Positions 7,547-16,194 of a stretch of 64,000 nucleotides of DNA are shown here, in pieces. The DNA lies in the NCBI RefSeq assembly GCF_014649775.1, contig NZ_BMTR01000010.1, forward strand, positions 186,001-250,000, given 5' to 3'. The notes under the pieces were generated by a model that searched no databases, was not told the DNA's origin, and saw only the letters and a program-made list of their open reading frames with translations. Within the stretch, counting starts at the first letter, position 1. Every line of letters starts with the position of its first letter. The position numbers and the translations under genes are program-made. This DNA comes from Streptomyces longisporoflavus (GTDB lineage: Bacteria > Actinomycetota > Actinomycetes > Streptomycetales > Streptomycetaceae).

Positions 7547-9085
7547 TCAGGGTGAAACGTCGGTCGGCGTCGCTCCCCACCGCACCGGTGCGGCCTCGGT
7601 GGAGTGTGCCGCGTGCCGCGGTGGGCGAGCCGCCTGCCCGAGGACGAAGACGTCCCGCGCACCGTCCAGAACGCCCCCTGAGGGGTCATCGTCGCCGGAT
7701 CGCCGTACGGGGTCTCTCTCCGGCATCAGGATGTCGCGCACGACCACGGCGCACAGGTACAGCGTCCCCAGCAGGTGGACCGCGATGGCGAGCTGATAGC
7801 CCTCGGTCGGCAGACCCTTGTGGGCGTCTCCGCTCGTCGTGTACGCGAGGTACAGCCAGATCCCCAGGAAGTACGCGACCTCGCACGCCTGCCAGATGAG
7901 GAAGTCACGCCAGCGCGGCCGGGCGAGCGCGGCGAGGGGGATCAGCCACAGGACGTACTGCGGCGAGTAGACCTTGTTGGTGAGGATGAACGCGGCAACC
8001 ACCAGGAAGGCGAGTTGCGCGAAGCGCGGACGGCGCGGCGCTGTCAGGCCCAGCGCGCCGACGCCGAGGCAGGCGAGGAGCATCAGCGCCGTCGCCAGGG
8101 TGTTGACCGTGTCCGTGGACAGCGGGTCGTCCATGCGCTGGGAGAGGATCAACCAGAACGAGCCGAAGTCGACGCCCCGCTCCTGGCTGAAGGTGTAGAA
8201 CTTCGCCCAGCCCTCGCGGATGTGGAAACCCGTCGCGTCGTGCGTGATCATGACGGGCAGGTTCACCACCAGCCAGGCGCCGACCGCGGCCCCCGCTGTC
8301 GTGAAGAAGGCCCGCCAGCGCCCCGCCCGCCAGCACAGGATGAGCAGCGGCCCCAGGAGCAGCGCCGGGTACAGCTTCGCGGCGGTCGCCAGGCCGAGCA
8401 GGACTCCCGCGGAGAGCGTCCCCCCGCGGGCCCACATCAGCATCGCGGCGGCCGTGAGAGCGACGGCGAACAGATCCCAGTTGATGGTGGCGGTCAACGC
8501 GAAGGCCGGCGCCAGGGCGACCATCAGGCCGTCCCAGGGACGGCGGCGGTGGGTGCGGGCGACACAGACGGCGATGACCGCCGTGCAGGCCATGAGCATC
8601 CCCGCGTTGACCATCCAGTAGAACTTCTCCTGGTGCTGGATGCTGCCGCTGCCCGGCGTCAGCCAGGAGGCCACCTCCATGAACACGCCGGTGAGCACCG
8701 GGTACTCCAGGTACTCCATGTCGCCCGGCAGCTTGTCGAAGTAGGGCACGAGCCCGTCGGCAAAGCCTCGCCCCTGGTAGAGGTGCGGGATGTCGGAGTA
8801 ACAGGCATGCGTGTACTGCGAGCTCGCGCCCTGGAACCAGGCGCCGTCGTAGCACGGCAGCTTCTGCACCATGCCGAGCGCGAACATTCCGATGGCAATG
8901 AGCGCAATGACGCGTACGGGAGTCCACCACGTCGCCGCGTACAGCACTCTGCGACCGATGGGACCACCGATCAGCTCGCTGCCGGCTGCGGCGACCTCAT
9001 CCTCCTTGGTCGGACGTACGGGGTCCGGCTGTTGTGCACTAGTGGTCTTGTGCACGCTCGTGCGCGTCGTCTCTGCACTGGGCAT
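7547..9085 (-). CDS. Polytopic membrane glycosyltransferase, GT87/DUF2029-like
   Basis: This is a roughly 512-residue multi-pass membrane protein with about ten hydrophobic segments. The first follows a 60-residue polar N-terminus (VRVIALIAIGMFALGMV). The loop after helix 1 is long, with YLEYPVLTGVF and PYFDKLPGDMEY, and a later helix carries LGLATAAKLYPALLLGPL. This is typical of polyprenyl-phosphate-mannose-dependent transferases of actinobacteria. The acceptor is unknown. The ATG at 9085 is chosen over an in-frame upstream ATG because it fits the family start. It lies downstream of the PBP gene on the same strand but is separated from it by a hairpin. Confidence 0.8.
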   Translation of the reverse strand: MPSAETTRTSVHKTTSAQQPDPVRPTKEDEVAAAGSELIGGPIGRRVLYAATWWTPVRVIALIAIGMFALGMVQKLPCYDGAWFQGASSQYTHACYSDIPHLYQGRGFADGLVPYFDKLPGDMEYLEYPVLTGVFMEVASWLTPGSGSIQHQEKFYWMVNAGMLMACTAVIAVCVARTHRRRPWDGLMVALAPAFALTATINWDLFAVALTAAAMLMWARGGTLSAGVLLGLATAAKLYPALLLGPLLILCWRAGRWRAFFTTAGAAVGAWLVVNLPVMITHDATGFHIREGWAKFYTFSQERGVDFGSFWLILSQRMDDPLSTDTVNTLATALMLLACLGVGALGLTAPRRPRFAQLAFLVVAAFILTNKVYSPQYVLWLIPLAALARPRWRDFLIWQACEVAYFLGIWLYLAYTTSGDAHKGLPTEGYQLAIAVHLLGTLYLCAVVVRDILMPERDPVRRSGDDDPSGGVLDGARDVFVLGQAARPPRHAAHSTEAAPVRWGATPTDVSP

Positions 9086-9121
9086 GCCGCACATCCTGCC
9101 GTACGCACCTGAGAACACGGA

Positions 9122-9156
9122 GAGGGCCGCCACACCGGTGCGGTGTGGCGGCCCTC
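9122..9156 (-). terminator. Terminator downstream of the PBP gene
   Basis: A perfect 16-bp stem with a 3-nt loop, lying between the end of the PBP gene and the start of the glycosyltransferase gene on the same strand. Confidence 0.7.
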
Positions 9157-9186
9157 ATCAACCCTCATCGGCATTCCCCGGCGCAT

Positions 9187-9219
9187 GTTTCACGTGAAAC
9201 CGTACGTTTCACGTGAAAC
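9187..9219. other. parS: Tandem pair of parS sites
   Basis: Two perfect GTTTCACGTGAAAC copies occur at 9187-9200 and 9206-9219, 19 bp apart start to start, just beyond the stop codon of the PBP gene. This is the only close tandem pair seen in the window. Confidence 0.9.
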
Positions 9220-9239
9220 ACCCGCGCGGAGAAACTCCA

Positions 9240-11969
9240 TCAGCCTGACGATCCGCGGATGAAGCCTCCGTCGTCTCCACCGTTCTGGCCCGGCGGATCA
9301 GGCGTGGCCGGTGGCGACTCCCCGCCTGTACTGCCGTCGGTGTCCCCGCCCTCCGACGCACCACCGTTGTTGTTGCACTGCCAGTCCCAGTCGGAGCAGG
9401 ACTCGCTGGGGCTGGGGCTCCCTGAAGGACTCGGGGAGGGCCCGGTGTCCGAGGGGGTCGGCGAAGGCGACTTCTCCGGCTCCTCGGTCTTCGACGGGGT
9501 CGGGCTCGGGGCCGGCGGCGGGGTCTCACCCACGACCGTACCGATCTCCTGCGGCACGGGGAAGTTCATCACGGGCTCGCCCTTGAGGGCCTTCTCCATG
9601 TAGTCCTTCCAGATCTCCGCCGGGAACGAGGCGCCGTGGATCTTCTTCTGACCACCCGTGCCGAACATCTCCAGGAACTCCCGCTTCTTGTTCCCTTCGT
9701 TGTCGTCGAGGCGGTACATGCTGATCGCGGTCGACAGCTGCGGGGTGTACCCGACGAACCAAGCCGACTTGTTGCCGTCGGTCGTACCGGTCTTGCCCGC
9801 GACCTGGCGACCGCTCAGCTTGGCCGAGGTGCCCGTGCCCTTGTCGACGACGGTACGGAGCACGTCGGTGACGTTGTCGGCGACCTCCTCGTCGAAGGCC
9901 CGCTTGGTCTGCGTCTCGTGCCGGTAGACAGTGTCGCCCTCGTGCTCGACTTCCTTCACCGAATACGGCTCGTTCTGCTTGCCGCTGGTCGCGAAGGTGG
10001 AGTACGCACCGGCCATCCGGATCGCGCTCGGGGAAGACGTACCGAGCGAGAAGGACGGGTAATTGGAGGAGGCCAGGCTGTTCTCCTTGATGCCGGCGTC
10101 GATGGCCGCCGACTTCACCTTGTCCAGACCGACGTCCATGCCCAGCTGTACGTAGGCCGAGTTGACCGACTCCCGCATCGCCTCGCGGAGATCAATCTGA
10201 TAGGTCGGCGGGTTGTAGTCCGCACCACCATCGTTGGTCTGCAGCCACTCCTTGCCGTTCTTGTCCTTCCAGATACTGCCGTCATAGTTCTGGATCTTGA
10301 GCTTGTTCTTGCCGCTGTAGAGGCTCTTGGGGTTGACGATGGTGCGCTGGCCCTCGTCCTGGTCCGGCAACCCGTCCGGGTCGCGCGTTCCGTCCTTGAA
10401 CGCCGCCGCGAGGACGAAGGGCTTGAACGTCGAACCGACCTGCGCACCGGTCTGGTCCGCGTTGTTGGTGAAGTGCTTGGTCGCGTCCTCACCGCCGTAG
10501 ATGGCCTCGATCGCGCCGTCCTTGGGATTCACGGACGCGCCACCGAACTGGACGTGAGTGTCCTTATCCGGCCGCAGCTTGCGGTTGAGGTTCGCCTTAC
10601 GGACCTTGGCCACAGACTTCTCGAGCTTCTCGACCTTCGCCCTGTCGAAGGTCGTGTGGATCTCGTAGCCGCCCTGCTGGAGGTCATTGGCCGTGATGCG
10701 GCCCTCACTGTTGTTGATCACATACGCCTTGGCCAGGTCGACCAGGTATCCGACCTGCCCGCCCAGCTGAGCGTTGGAGCGAGGGTTCTGCAGCTTCGGG
10801 AACTTGGTGTACTTGGCCCGCCTCTCGGCGGTCAGGTGGCCGTCCTTGACCTCCTCGTCGAGGATCCACTTCCACCGCTTCGTGGCCCGCTCGGTGTTGG
10901 CCTCCGCGGTTGCCGCGGGGTCGACCGCGGCGGATCCCGCGGGGTCGTAGTACGTGGCGCCCTTGAGTACCGTCGCCAGGAGAGCGCTCTGGCTGGGGTC
11001 CAGTTCCTTGGCGTCCACGCCGAAGTAGGCGCGGGCGGCAGCCTGGATACCGTACGCCCCGCGGCCGTAGTAGGCGGTGTTGAGGTACCCCGCCATGATC
11101 TCTTCCTTGGAGACCTGCCGGCCGACCTTTATGGAGATGAAGAGCTCTTTGAACTTACGCGTGAACGTCTGCGACTGGTCACCCAGGCGCGCGTTCTTCA
11201 CGTACTGCTGAGTGATGGTCGAGCCACCCTGGGTCTCTCCGCCCTTGGCCATGTTGACCACGGCACGCGCGATGCCCATGGGGTCGACACCCTTGTCGTC
11301 CTCGAACGTCTTGTTCTCGGCCGAGATGACGGCGGTACGCATCTCCTTGGGAATGTCGTCATAGTCGATGATCTGGCGGTTCGTCTCACCACCGGTCGCG
11401 ACCATCTGCTTGCCGTCGGCCCAGTAATAGACGTTGTTCTGCGCCGTGGCCGCGTCGTCCACCTTCGGCACCCCCACCAGGGCGTACGCGATCCCCGTGA
11501 CCGCCATCAGGCTTCCGAGGAGCCCGACGAACAGGCCGGTGACCAGACGCCATGACGGCACCCAGCGCCGCAGACCGTCCTTGTCCGCGCGCGGGTAGTC
11601 GACGAACCGCTTCTTGCGGGGCTCATGGCCCGTACGTCCTCGGCCGCGGCCGGGCCCATTCGGGCCGCCGCCGCCTCGCCGACCGCCGCCGCGCCCGGCA
11701 CCGGCCCCGTCGGCTGCTCTGCGGCGGCCGCCGCCGGCACCCACGGAACCACTGCGCTGCGCGGCACGACGGGCCTCGGCACGGCCGCCGTAGGACCGGT
11801 CCCCGTCGTCAGGGGCTCCTGATCCGTGCGAGCCGGTTGAGGAAGTGGGCGATCCAGTGGCGCCACGCGGTGCCGCGCGACGACCCGACGACGCGCCTGG
11901 GACGCCGCGTCTGGCCGCGGCGCGTCCGCCGCCCTGCGGCTGCGGCGGTTTGCGACGGTGCTCGCTCAT
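9240..11969 (-). CDS. Class A penicillin-binding protein (transglycosylase/transpeptidase)
   Basis: This bifunctional enzyme polymerises and cross-links peptidoglycan outside the membrane (about 909 residues). After a ~150-residue Arg/Gly-rich cytoplasmic tail comes one membrane helix (LVTGLFVGLLGSLMAVTG). The GT51 domain follows with AENKTFEDDKGVDP, GGSTITQQYVKN and EIMAGYLNTAYYG. The transpeptidase domain has GSTFKPF (SxxK), SVNSAY (SxN) and KTGTTDGN (KTG). The C-terminus is a Pro/Ser/Thr-rich tail and a Gly-rich end. The ATG at 11969 has GAGGAG upstream. It is divergent from padR. Confidence 0.95.
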   Translation of the reverse strand: MSEHRRKPPQPQGGGRAAARRGVPGASSGRRAAPRGATGSPTSSTGSHGSGAPDDGDRSYGGRAEARRAAQRSGSVGAGGGRRRAADGAGAGRGGGRRGGGGPNGPGRGRGRTGHEPRKKRFVDYPRADKDGLRRWVPSWRLVTGLFVGLLGSLMAVTGIAYALVGVPKVDDAATAQNNVYYWADGKQMVATGGETNRQIIDYDDIPKEMRTAVISAENKTFEDDKGVDPMGIARAVVNMAKGGETQGGSTITQQYVKNARLGDQSQTFTRKFKELFISIKVGRQVSKEEIMAGYLNTAYYGRGAYGIQAAARAYFGVDAKELDPSQSALLATVLKGATYYDPAGSAAVDPAATAEANTERATKRWKWILDEEVKDGHLTAERRAKYTKFPKLQNPRSNAQLGGQVGYLVDLAKAYVINNSEGRITANDLQQGGYEIHTTFDRAKVEKLEKSVAKVRKANLNRKLRPDKDTHVQFGGASVNPKDGAIEAIYGGEDATKHFTNNADQTGAQVGSTFKPFVLAAAFKDGTRDPDGLPDQDEGQRTIVNPKSLYSGKNKLKIQNYDGSIWKDKNGKEWLQTNDGGADYNPPTYQIDLREAMRESVNSAYVQLGMDVGLDKVKSAAIDAGIKENSLASSNYPSFSLGTSSPSAIRMAGAYSTFATSGKQNEPYSVKEVEHEGDTVYRHETQTKRAFDEEVADNVTDVLRTVVDKGTGTSAKLSGRQVAGKTGTTDGNKSAWFVGYTPQLSTAISMYRLDDNEGNKKREFLEMFGTGGQKKIHGASFPAEIWKDYMEKALKGEPVMNFPVPQEIGTVVGETPPPAPSPTPSKTEEPEKSPSPTPSDTGPSPSPSGSPSPSESCSDWDWQCNNNGGASEGGDTDGSTGGESPPATPDPPGQNGGDDGGFIRGSSG

Positions 11970-12342
11970 CGAACGATTACTCCTCGGGCAGGCGCAGGTA
12001 TCCGCGCCTGGAAACGGCGGCTGGTTTCCGGTCCCCCCGAAGTACGTATGAGGCCGTCCTGGCACTCATCCGCACTACACCAGGGACAACGACGCCCACA
12101 GGTGTCACTTGGTTCCCGGCGGTCTGCATGGCGCACAGACTACGCACCGTCAAAACCCTCTTAGCGCAGAAGTTCACCCCAAATCAGGCAAGTTACTTCC
12201 TACGAATCGGTGATGTGACGCCGTTCACCGATTCCCCTCTTGTCTCAACAGGCGGGCCGTTCTATCGTCTCGATGTATCGAGTCGATACATCAGCTCGGC
12301 ATAAAGACCGTGTCGACAGACGCTGGCAGACGGGAGGCGAAG
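11970..12342. promoter_or_regulatory. Divergent PBP / padR promoter region with two inverted repeats
   Basis: This 373-bp gene-free stretch contains a 10-bp inverted repeat GAATCGGTGA/TCACCGATTC (12204-12213 and 12225-12234) and, nearer padR, a perfect ATGTATCGA-G-TCGATACAT palindrome (12273-12291). No ORF with a credible start was seen. Confidence 0.55.
12273..12291. promoter_or_regulatory. Probable PadR operator
   Basis: A perfect 19-bp palindrome with 9-bp arms begins ATGT and ends ACAT, the half-sites typical of PadR-family operators. It is centred about 60 bp upstream of the padR ATG, which suggests autoregulation. Confidence 0.6.
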
Positions 12343-13029
12343 ATGAGCAGGCGCTCCGGCATCCTCGAGTTCGCCGTCCTCGGCTTGCTGCGCGAGTCCC
12401 CGATGCACGGCTACGAGCTGCGTAAACGACTCAATACTTCGCTGGGAGTGTTCCGCGCCTTCAGCTACGGGACGCTCTACCCCTGCCTCAAGACGCTGGT
12501 CGCCAACGGCTGGTTGATCGAGGAAACGAGCGGCAACCCCGAGGAGGCCCTCGCGGCCCCTCTCTCCGGACGCCGCGCCAAGATCGTCTACCGGCTGACG
12601 GCGGAAGGTAAGGAGCACTTCGAGGAACTGCTCTCACAGACCGGCCCCGACGCGTACGAGGACGAACACTTCGCCGCCCGCTTCGCCTTCTTCGGGCAGA
12701 CATCGCGGGACGTACGCATGCGGGTGCTCGAGGGGCGCCGCAGCCGCCTCGAGGAGCGTCTGGAGAAGATGCGCGCTTCCCTGGCCCGTACCCGGGAGCG
12801 CCTGGACGACTACACGCTTGAGCTGCAGCGGCACGGAATGGAGTCCGTGGAGCGCGAAGTGCGCTGGCTGAACGAGCTCATCGAGAGCGAGCGAGCGGGA
12901 CGGGACCAGCAACGGTCCGCCCCGGACAGCTCCGCTCAGCACGACAGCACATCTGGGGAGTCGGGCGGCCTGCCCCGGCGGCGGGACGACATCCCGCCGC
13001 CGGATCCGTCCGATGACACCGCCAAGTGA
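12343..13029 (+). CDS. PadR family transcriptional regulator
   Basis: PadR proteins are winged-helix repressors, usually autoregulated and responsive to small molecules. The 228-residue protein starts with the family DNA-binding domain: LEFAVLGLLRESPMHGYELRKRL, then YGTLYPCLKTLVANGWL as the recognition region, and the wing at GRRAKIVYRLTAEG. A C-terminal coiled-coil region (LEERLEKMRASLARTRERL) should mediate dimerisation. The acidic, Ser/Pro-rich last 40 residues look disordered. ATG 12343 has GGGAGG upstream. The close ino1 gene downstream may be cotranscribed. Confidence 0.9.
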   Translation: MSRRSGILEFAVLGLLRESPMHGYELRKRLNTSLGVFRAFSYGTLYPCLKTLVANGWLIEETSGNPEEALAAPLSGRRAKIVYRLTAEGKEHFEELLSQTGPDAYEDEHFAARFAFFGQTSRDVRMRVLEGRRSRLEERLEKMRASLARTRERLDDYTLELQRHGMESVEREVRWLNELIESERAGRDQQRSAPDSSAQHDSTSGESGGLPRRRDDIPPPDPSDDTAK

Positions 13030-13088
13030 GACCCCGCGATCCGCAGGGTCTCATCCGGAATACACGAATCACACAGGGAGCAACCGGA

Positions 13089-14171
13089 ATGGGTTCGGTT
13101 CGCGTAGCCATCGTCGGCGTGGGCAACTGCGCCGCCTCGCTGGTCCAGGGCGTCGAGTACTACAAGGACGCAGACCCGGACGCCAAGGTCCCGGGCCTGA
13201 TGCACGTCCAGTTCGGCGACTACCACGTCCGTGACGTCGAGTTCGTCGCCGCTTTCGACGTGGACGCCAAGAAGGTCGGCCTCGACCTCTCGGACGCCAT
13301 CGGCGCCAGCGAGAACAACACCATCAAGATCTGCGACGTGCCGAACAAGGGCGTCAGCGTCCAGCGCGGCCACACCCACGACGGCCTGGGCAAGTACTAC
13401 CGCCAGACCATCGAGGAGTCCGCCGAGGCCCCCGTCGACGTCGTCCAGGTCCTCAAGGACAAGCAGGTCGACGTCCTCGTCTGCTACCTGCCGGTCGGCT
13501 CCGAGGACGCCGCGAAGTTCTACGCGCAGTGCGCCATCGACGCCAAGGTCGCCTTCGTCAACGCCCTTCCGGTCTTCATCGCCGGTACCAAGGAGTGGGC
13601 CGACAAGTTCACCGAGGCGGGCGTCCCGATCGTCGGTGACGACATCAAGTCCCAGGTCGGCGCCACCATCACGCACCGCGTGATGGCGAAGCTGTTCGAG
13701 GACCGCGGTGTCCGTCTCGAGCGCACCATGCAGCTCAACGTCGGCGGCAACATGGACTTCAAGAACATGTTGGAGCGCGACCGCCTCGAGTCCAAGAAGA
13801 TCTCGAAGACGCAGGCCGTCACCTCGCAGATCCGCGACCGCGAGCTGGGCGAGAACAACGTCCACATCGGTCCGTCGGACTACGTCGCGTGGCTCGACGA
13901 CCGCAAGTGGGCGTACGTCCGCCTCGAGGGCCGCGCCTTCGGTGACGTCCCGCTGAACCTCGAGTACAAGCTCGAGGTCTGGGACTCCCCGAACTCCGCC
14001 GGTGTCATCATCGACGCCCTGCGTGCCGCGAAGATCGCCAAGGACCGCGGCATCGGCGGCCCGATCCTCTCCGCGTCCTCGTACTTCATGAAGTCCCCGC
14101 CGGTGCAGTACTTCGACGACGAGGCGTACGAGAACGTCGAGAAGTTCATCAAGGGCGAGGTCGAGCGCTGA
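13089..14171 (+). CDS. ino1: Inositol-1-phosphate synthase
   Basis: This enzyme converts glucose-6-phosphate to myo-inositol-1-phosphate with NAD, the first step to inositol, phosphatidylinositol and mycothiol in actinobacteria. The 360-residue protein begins VRVAIVGVGNCAASLVQG (Rossmann motif) and has the conserved NALPVFIAG, GDDIKSQVGAT and LNVGGNMDFKNM segments. Its length matches the short actinobacterial form. ATG 13089 follows AGGGAG. It lies 59 bp downstream of padR and ends at a strong hairpin. Confidence 0.95.
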   Translation: MGSVRVAIVGVGNCAASLVQGVEYYKDADPDAKVPGLMHVQFGDYHVRDVEFVAAFDVDAKKVGLDLSDAIGASENNTIKICDVPNKGVSVQRGHTHDGLGKYYRQTIEESAEAPVDVVQVLKDKQVDVLVCYLPVGSEDAAKFYAQCAIDAKVAFVNALPVFIAGTKEWADKFTEAGVPIVGDDIKSQVGATITHRVMAKLFEDRGVRLERTMQLNVGGNMDFKNMLERDRLESKKISKTQAVTSQIRDRELGENNVHIGPSDYVAWLDDRKWAYVRLEGRAFGDVPLNLEYKLEVWDSPNSAGVIIDALRAAKIAKDRGIGGPILSASSYFMKSPPVQYFDDEAYENVEKFIKGEVER

Positions 14172-14195
14172 GGCTCGTCCCTTCGAACGGCTGTT

Positions 14196-14228
14196 GAGGG
14201 CCCCTGGGCAATCCGCCCGGGGGCCCTC
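14196..14228 (+). terminator. Terminator after ino1
   Basis: A 14-bp stem with one G-T pair and a 5-nt loop, 24 bp past the ino1 stop. Confidence 0.75.
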
Positions 14229-14250
14229 CTCGTAAGTGAGGGTTGGCCCC

Positions 14251-15507
14251 ATGGCTGTCGTCGGTGACCTGCGCGTACTGCTGCGCCTGCGGGATTTCCG
14301 ACGCCTGCTCGCCGTCCGGCTGATCTCCCAGGGCGCCGACGGCGTCTACCAGGTGGCCCTCGCCACGTATGTCGTCTTCTCCCCGGAGAAGCAGACTTCG
14401 CCGGCCGCGATCGCCTCCGCGATGGCGGTGCTGCTCCTTCCGTACTCCCTGATCGGCCCCTTCGCCGGCGTCCTCCTCGACCGCTGGCCGCGCCGACAGG
14501 TTTTTCTCTACGGCAACCTGCTGCGGACCGCTCTCGCCTCAGGGACCGCGGTGCTGATGCTGAGCGGCGTACCGGACTGGCTCTTCTACGCCTCCGCGCT
14601 CTGTGTCACGGCCGTCAACCGTTTCGTCCTCGCCGGGCTCTCGGCGGCGCTGCCGCGTGTGGTCGACGACGAGCGCCTGGTCCTTGCCAACTCCCTGTCA
14701 CCGACTGCGGGGACGCTGGCCGCCACCGTGGGCGGTGGTCTCGCCTTCGTCGTGCGCCTGGTGGGTCCCGACTCGGATGCGGCGGTGGTGCTCCTCGGAG
14801 CTGCTCTGTATCTGTGCGCGGCGCTCGCCTCGCTGCGGATGGCGCGTGAGCTGCTGGGTCCGGACCCGGAGGTGGTGCAGCCTCGCCTCGTCGCGGCTTT
14901 GTCCGGCACGGCGCGGGATCTGGTGGCCGGGGTGCGGCATCTGTCGCAGAGACGCCCGGCCGCCCGCGCGCTGCTCGCGATGACGTTCATGCGGTTCTGC
15001 TACGGCGCCCTGACGGTCATGGTCCTGATGCTCTGCCGGTACGCGTGGTCGTCGTCGGAGTCCGACGGGCTGGCCCTGCTCGGGCTCGCCGTGGGGGCCT
15101 CGGGGGCGGGATTCTTCGCTGCGGCCGTGCTGACTCCCTGGGCGGTGAGCCGCCTGACGGCCGGCGGCTGGATCGTCACCTGCGCGGGCGCCGCGGCGAT
15201 CCTGGTGCCGGCGCTCGCCCTCCCCTTCGCACCGACGCCGCTACTCATCGCCGCGTTCCTGCTGGGGCTGACGACGCAGGGGGCGAAGATCGCCACGGAC
15301 ACGGTGGTGCAGTCGGCGGTGGACGACAACTTCCGTGGCCGGATCTTCTCGGTTTACGACGTCCTGTTCAACGTCGCGTTCGTCGGCGCGGCGGGGGTGG
15401 CGGCGCTGATGCTGCCACCTGACGGCCGATCGGTGCCGCTGGTGGTGACGGTGGCCGTTATCTACGCAGCAATTGCTGCCGCTATGGCCAGGTTTGGCGT
15501 GCAGTAA
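14251..15507 (+). CDS. MFS transporter
   Basis: A 418-residue polytopic membrane protein with about 12 helices. LLPYSLIGPFAGVLLDRWPRRQVF in the first helical hairpin carries the GxxxDRxPRR version of MFS motif A. A helix-6/7 cytoplasmic loop contains VAGVRHLSQRRPAARALL. MFS carriers use ion gradients to move small solutes; the TMR/macrolide-efflux-like branch is suggested by the motif, but the substrate is unknown. The start at ATG 14251 lies just after the ino1 terminator, with only a weak ribosome site. Confidence 0.85.
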   Translation: MAVVGDLRVLLRLRDFRRLLAVRLISQGADGVYQVALATYVVFSPEKQTSPAAIASAMAVLLLPYSLIGPFAGVLLDRWPRRQVFLYGNLLRTALASGTAVLMLSGVPDWLFYASALCVTAVNRFVLAGLSAALPRVVDDERLVLANSLSPTAGTLAATVGGGLAFVVRLVGPDSDAAVVLLGAALYLCAALASLRMARELLGPDPEVVQPRLVAALSGTARDLVAGVRHLSQRRPAARALLAMTFMRFCYGALTVMVLMLCRYAWSSSESDGLALLGLAVGASGAGFFAAAVLTPWAVSRLTAGGWIVTCAGAAAILVPALALPFAPTPLLIAAFLLGLTTQGAKIATDTVVQSAVDDNFRGRIFSVYDVLFNVAFVGAAGVAALMLPPDGRSVPLVVTVAVIYAAIAAAMARFGVQ

Positions 15508-15550
15508 GTGTCACATCAGTGACACAGAGCATCTCTGGGCTTCAGAGATG
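15508..15550. repeat. Two adjacent inverted repeats upstream of the LppU-like gene
   Basis: GTGTCAC-4 nt-GTGACAC at 15508-15525 and CATCTCTG-5 nt-CAGAGATG at 15530-15550 follow directly on the MFS stop codon. They could be terminators for the MFS gene or operators for the next gene. Confidence 0.4.
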
Positions 15551-15620
15551 TCCCTGCATCCCTATAACTTACGGACGTCGTATCCGCGCCATTGCGCTTC
15601 CGTTCGAGGGGGACCCCCAA

Positions 15621-16094
15621 GTGACTACTCCGCCCCAGGGCCAGAATCCGTACGGCCAGGGCGTGCAGCCGCACCCCGGGCAGCCGGGCCAGCCCGGCCA
15701 GCCCACCGTGCCGCAGCAGCCTTACCCGCCGTACAACCAGGGGGCGCCGGTTCCTCCTCCGGCCGCACCGAGTGGTGGTCGCGGCAAGAAGATCATGCTG
15801 CGCATCGGTGGCTTCATAGTCGTCGCCATCCTTATCGCCGTCGGCAAGTGGTACTTGGGCAAGAGCGACGCCGAGACCACCGCCGTCGGTGACTGCCTGC
15901 ACAACAAGGGCACGCAGTCGCAGCCGGACCTGAAGAACACCGACTGCTCCTCCAGCGACGCCGAGTTCGAGGTCATCGAGAAGTTCGACGACACGAGCAG
16001 CGTCAGCAAGTGCGAAGCGGTCAAGGGGACCGAGGTCTCCTACTACCAGACCGGTGGCGGCCACGACGTGGTGCTCTGCCTGAAGAACAAGTAA
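15621..16094 (+). CDS. LppU/SCO3897-like membrane-anchored protein
   Basis: A 157-residue protein with a ~55-residue Pro/Gln/Gly-rich cytoplasmic start, one membrane helix (IMLRIGGFIVVAILIAVGKWYLG) and an extracellular domain. That domain has four cysteines (GDCLHNKG, NTDCSSSD, SKCEAVKG, VLCLKNK), suggesting two disulfides. I recall this layout as the LppU/SCO3897 family of Streptomyces, of unknown function. There is no lipobox. The GTG start at 15621 is set by the GAGGGGGACC ribosome site. It ends at a parS palindrome that could also act as its terminator. Confidence 0.75.
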   Translation: MTTPPQGQNPYGQGVQPHPGQPGQPGQPTVPQQPYPPYNQGAPVPPPAAPSGGRGKKIMLRIGGFIVVAILIAVGKWYLGKSDAETTAVGDCLHNKGTQSQPDLKNTDCSSSDAEFEVIEKFDDTSSVSKCEAVKGTEVSYYQTGGGHDVVLCLKNK

Positions 16095-16104
16095 CGGTTA
16101 CGCA

Positions 16105-16140
16105 GAAGGGGCGCTGTTTCACGTGAAACAGCGCCCCTTC
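16105..16140. other. parS: parS site in a 36-bp perfect palindrome
   Basis: GTTTCACGTGAAAC at 16116-16129 sits in the middle of a perfect 36-bp palindrome just after the LppU-like gene. As RNA it would be a strong hairpin, so it may also terminate that gene. Confidence 0.9.
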
Positions 16141-16153
16141 GCATATCCGGATC

Positions 16154-16185
16154 CGGTGCGATGTTTCACGTGAAACATCGCACCG
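16154..16185. other. parS: parS site in a 32-bp perfect palindrome
   Basis: A second parS (16163-16176) is centred in a 32-bp perfect palindrome whose flanks differ from those of its neighbour 47 bp away. It lies next to the end of the cca gene and may terminate it. Confidence 0.9.
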
Positions 16186-16194
16186 TTTCACGCC

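Noticed and set aside
9636..11555. A 639-codon open frame antisense to the PBP gene
   Set aside because: It mirrors the PBP codons, has no family features, and the PBP reading is certain.
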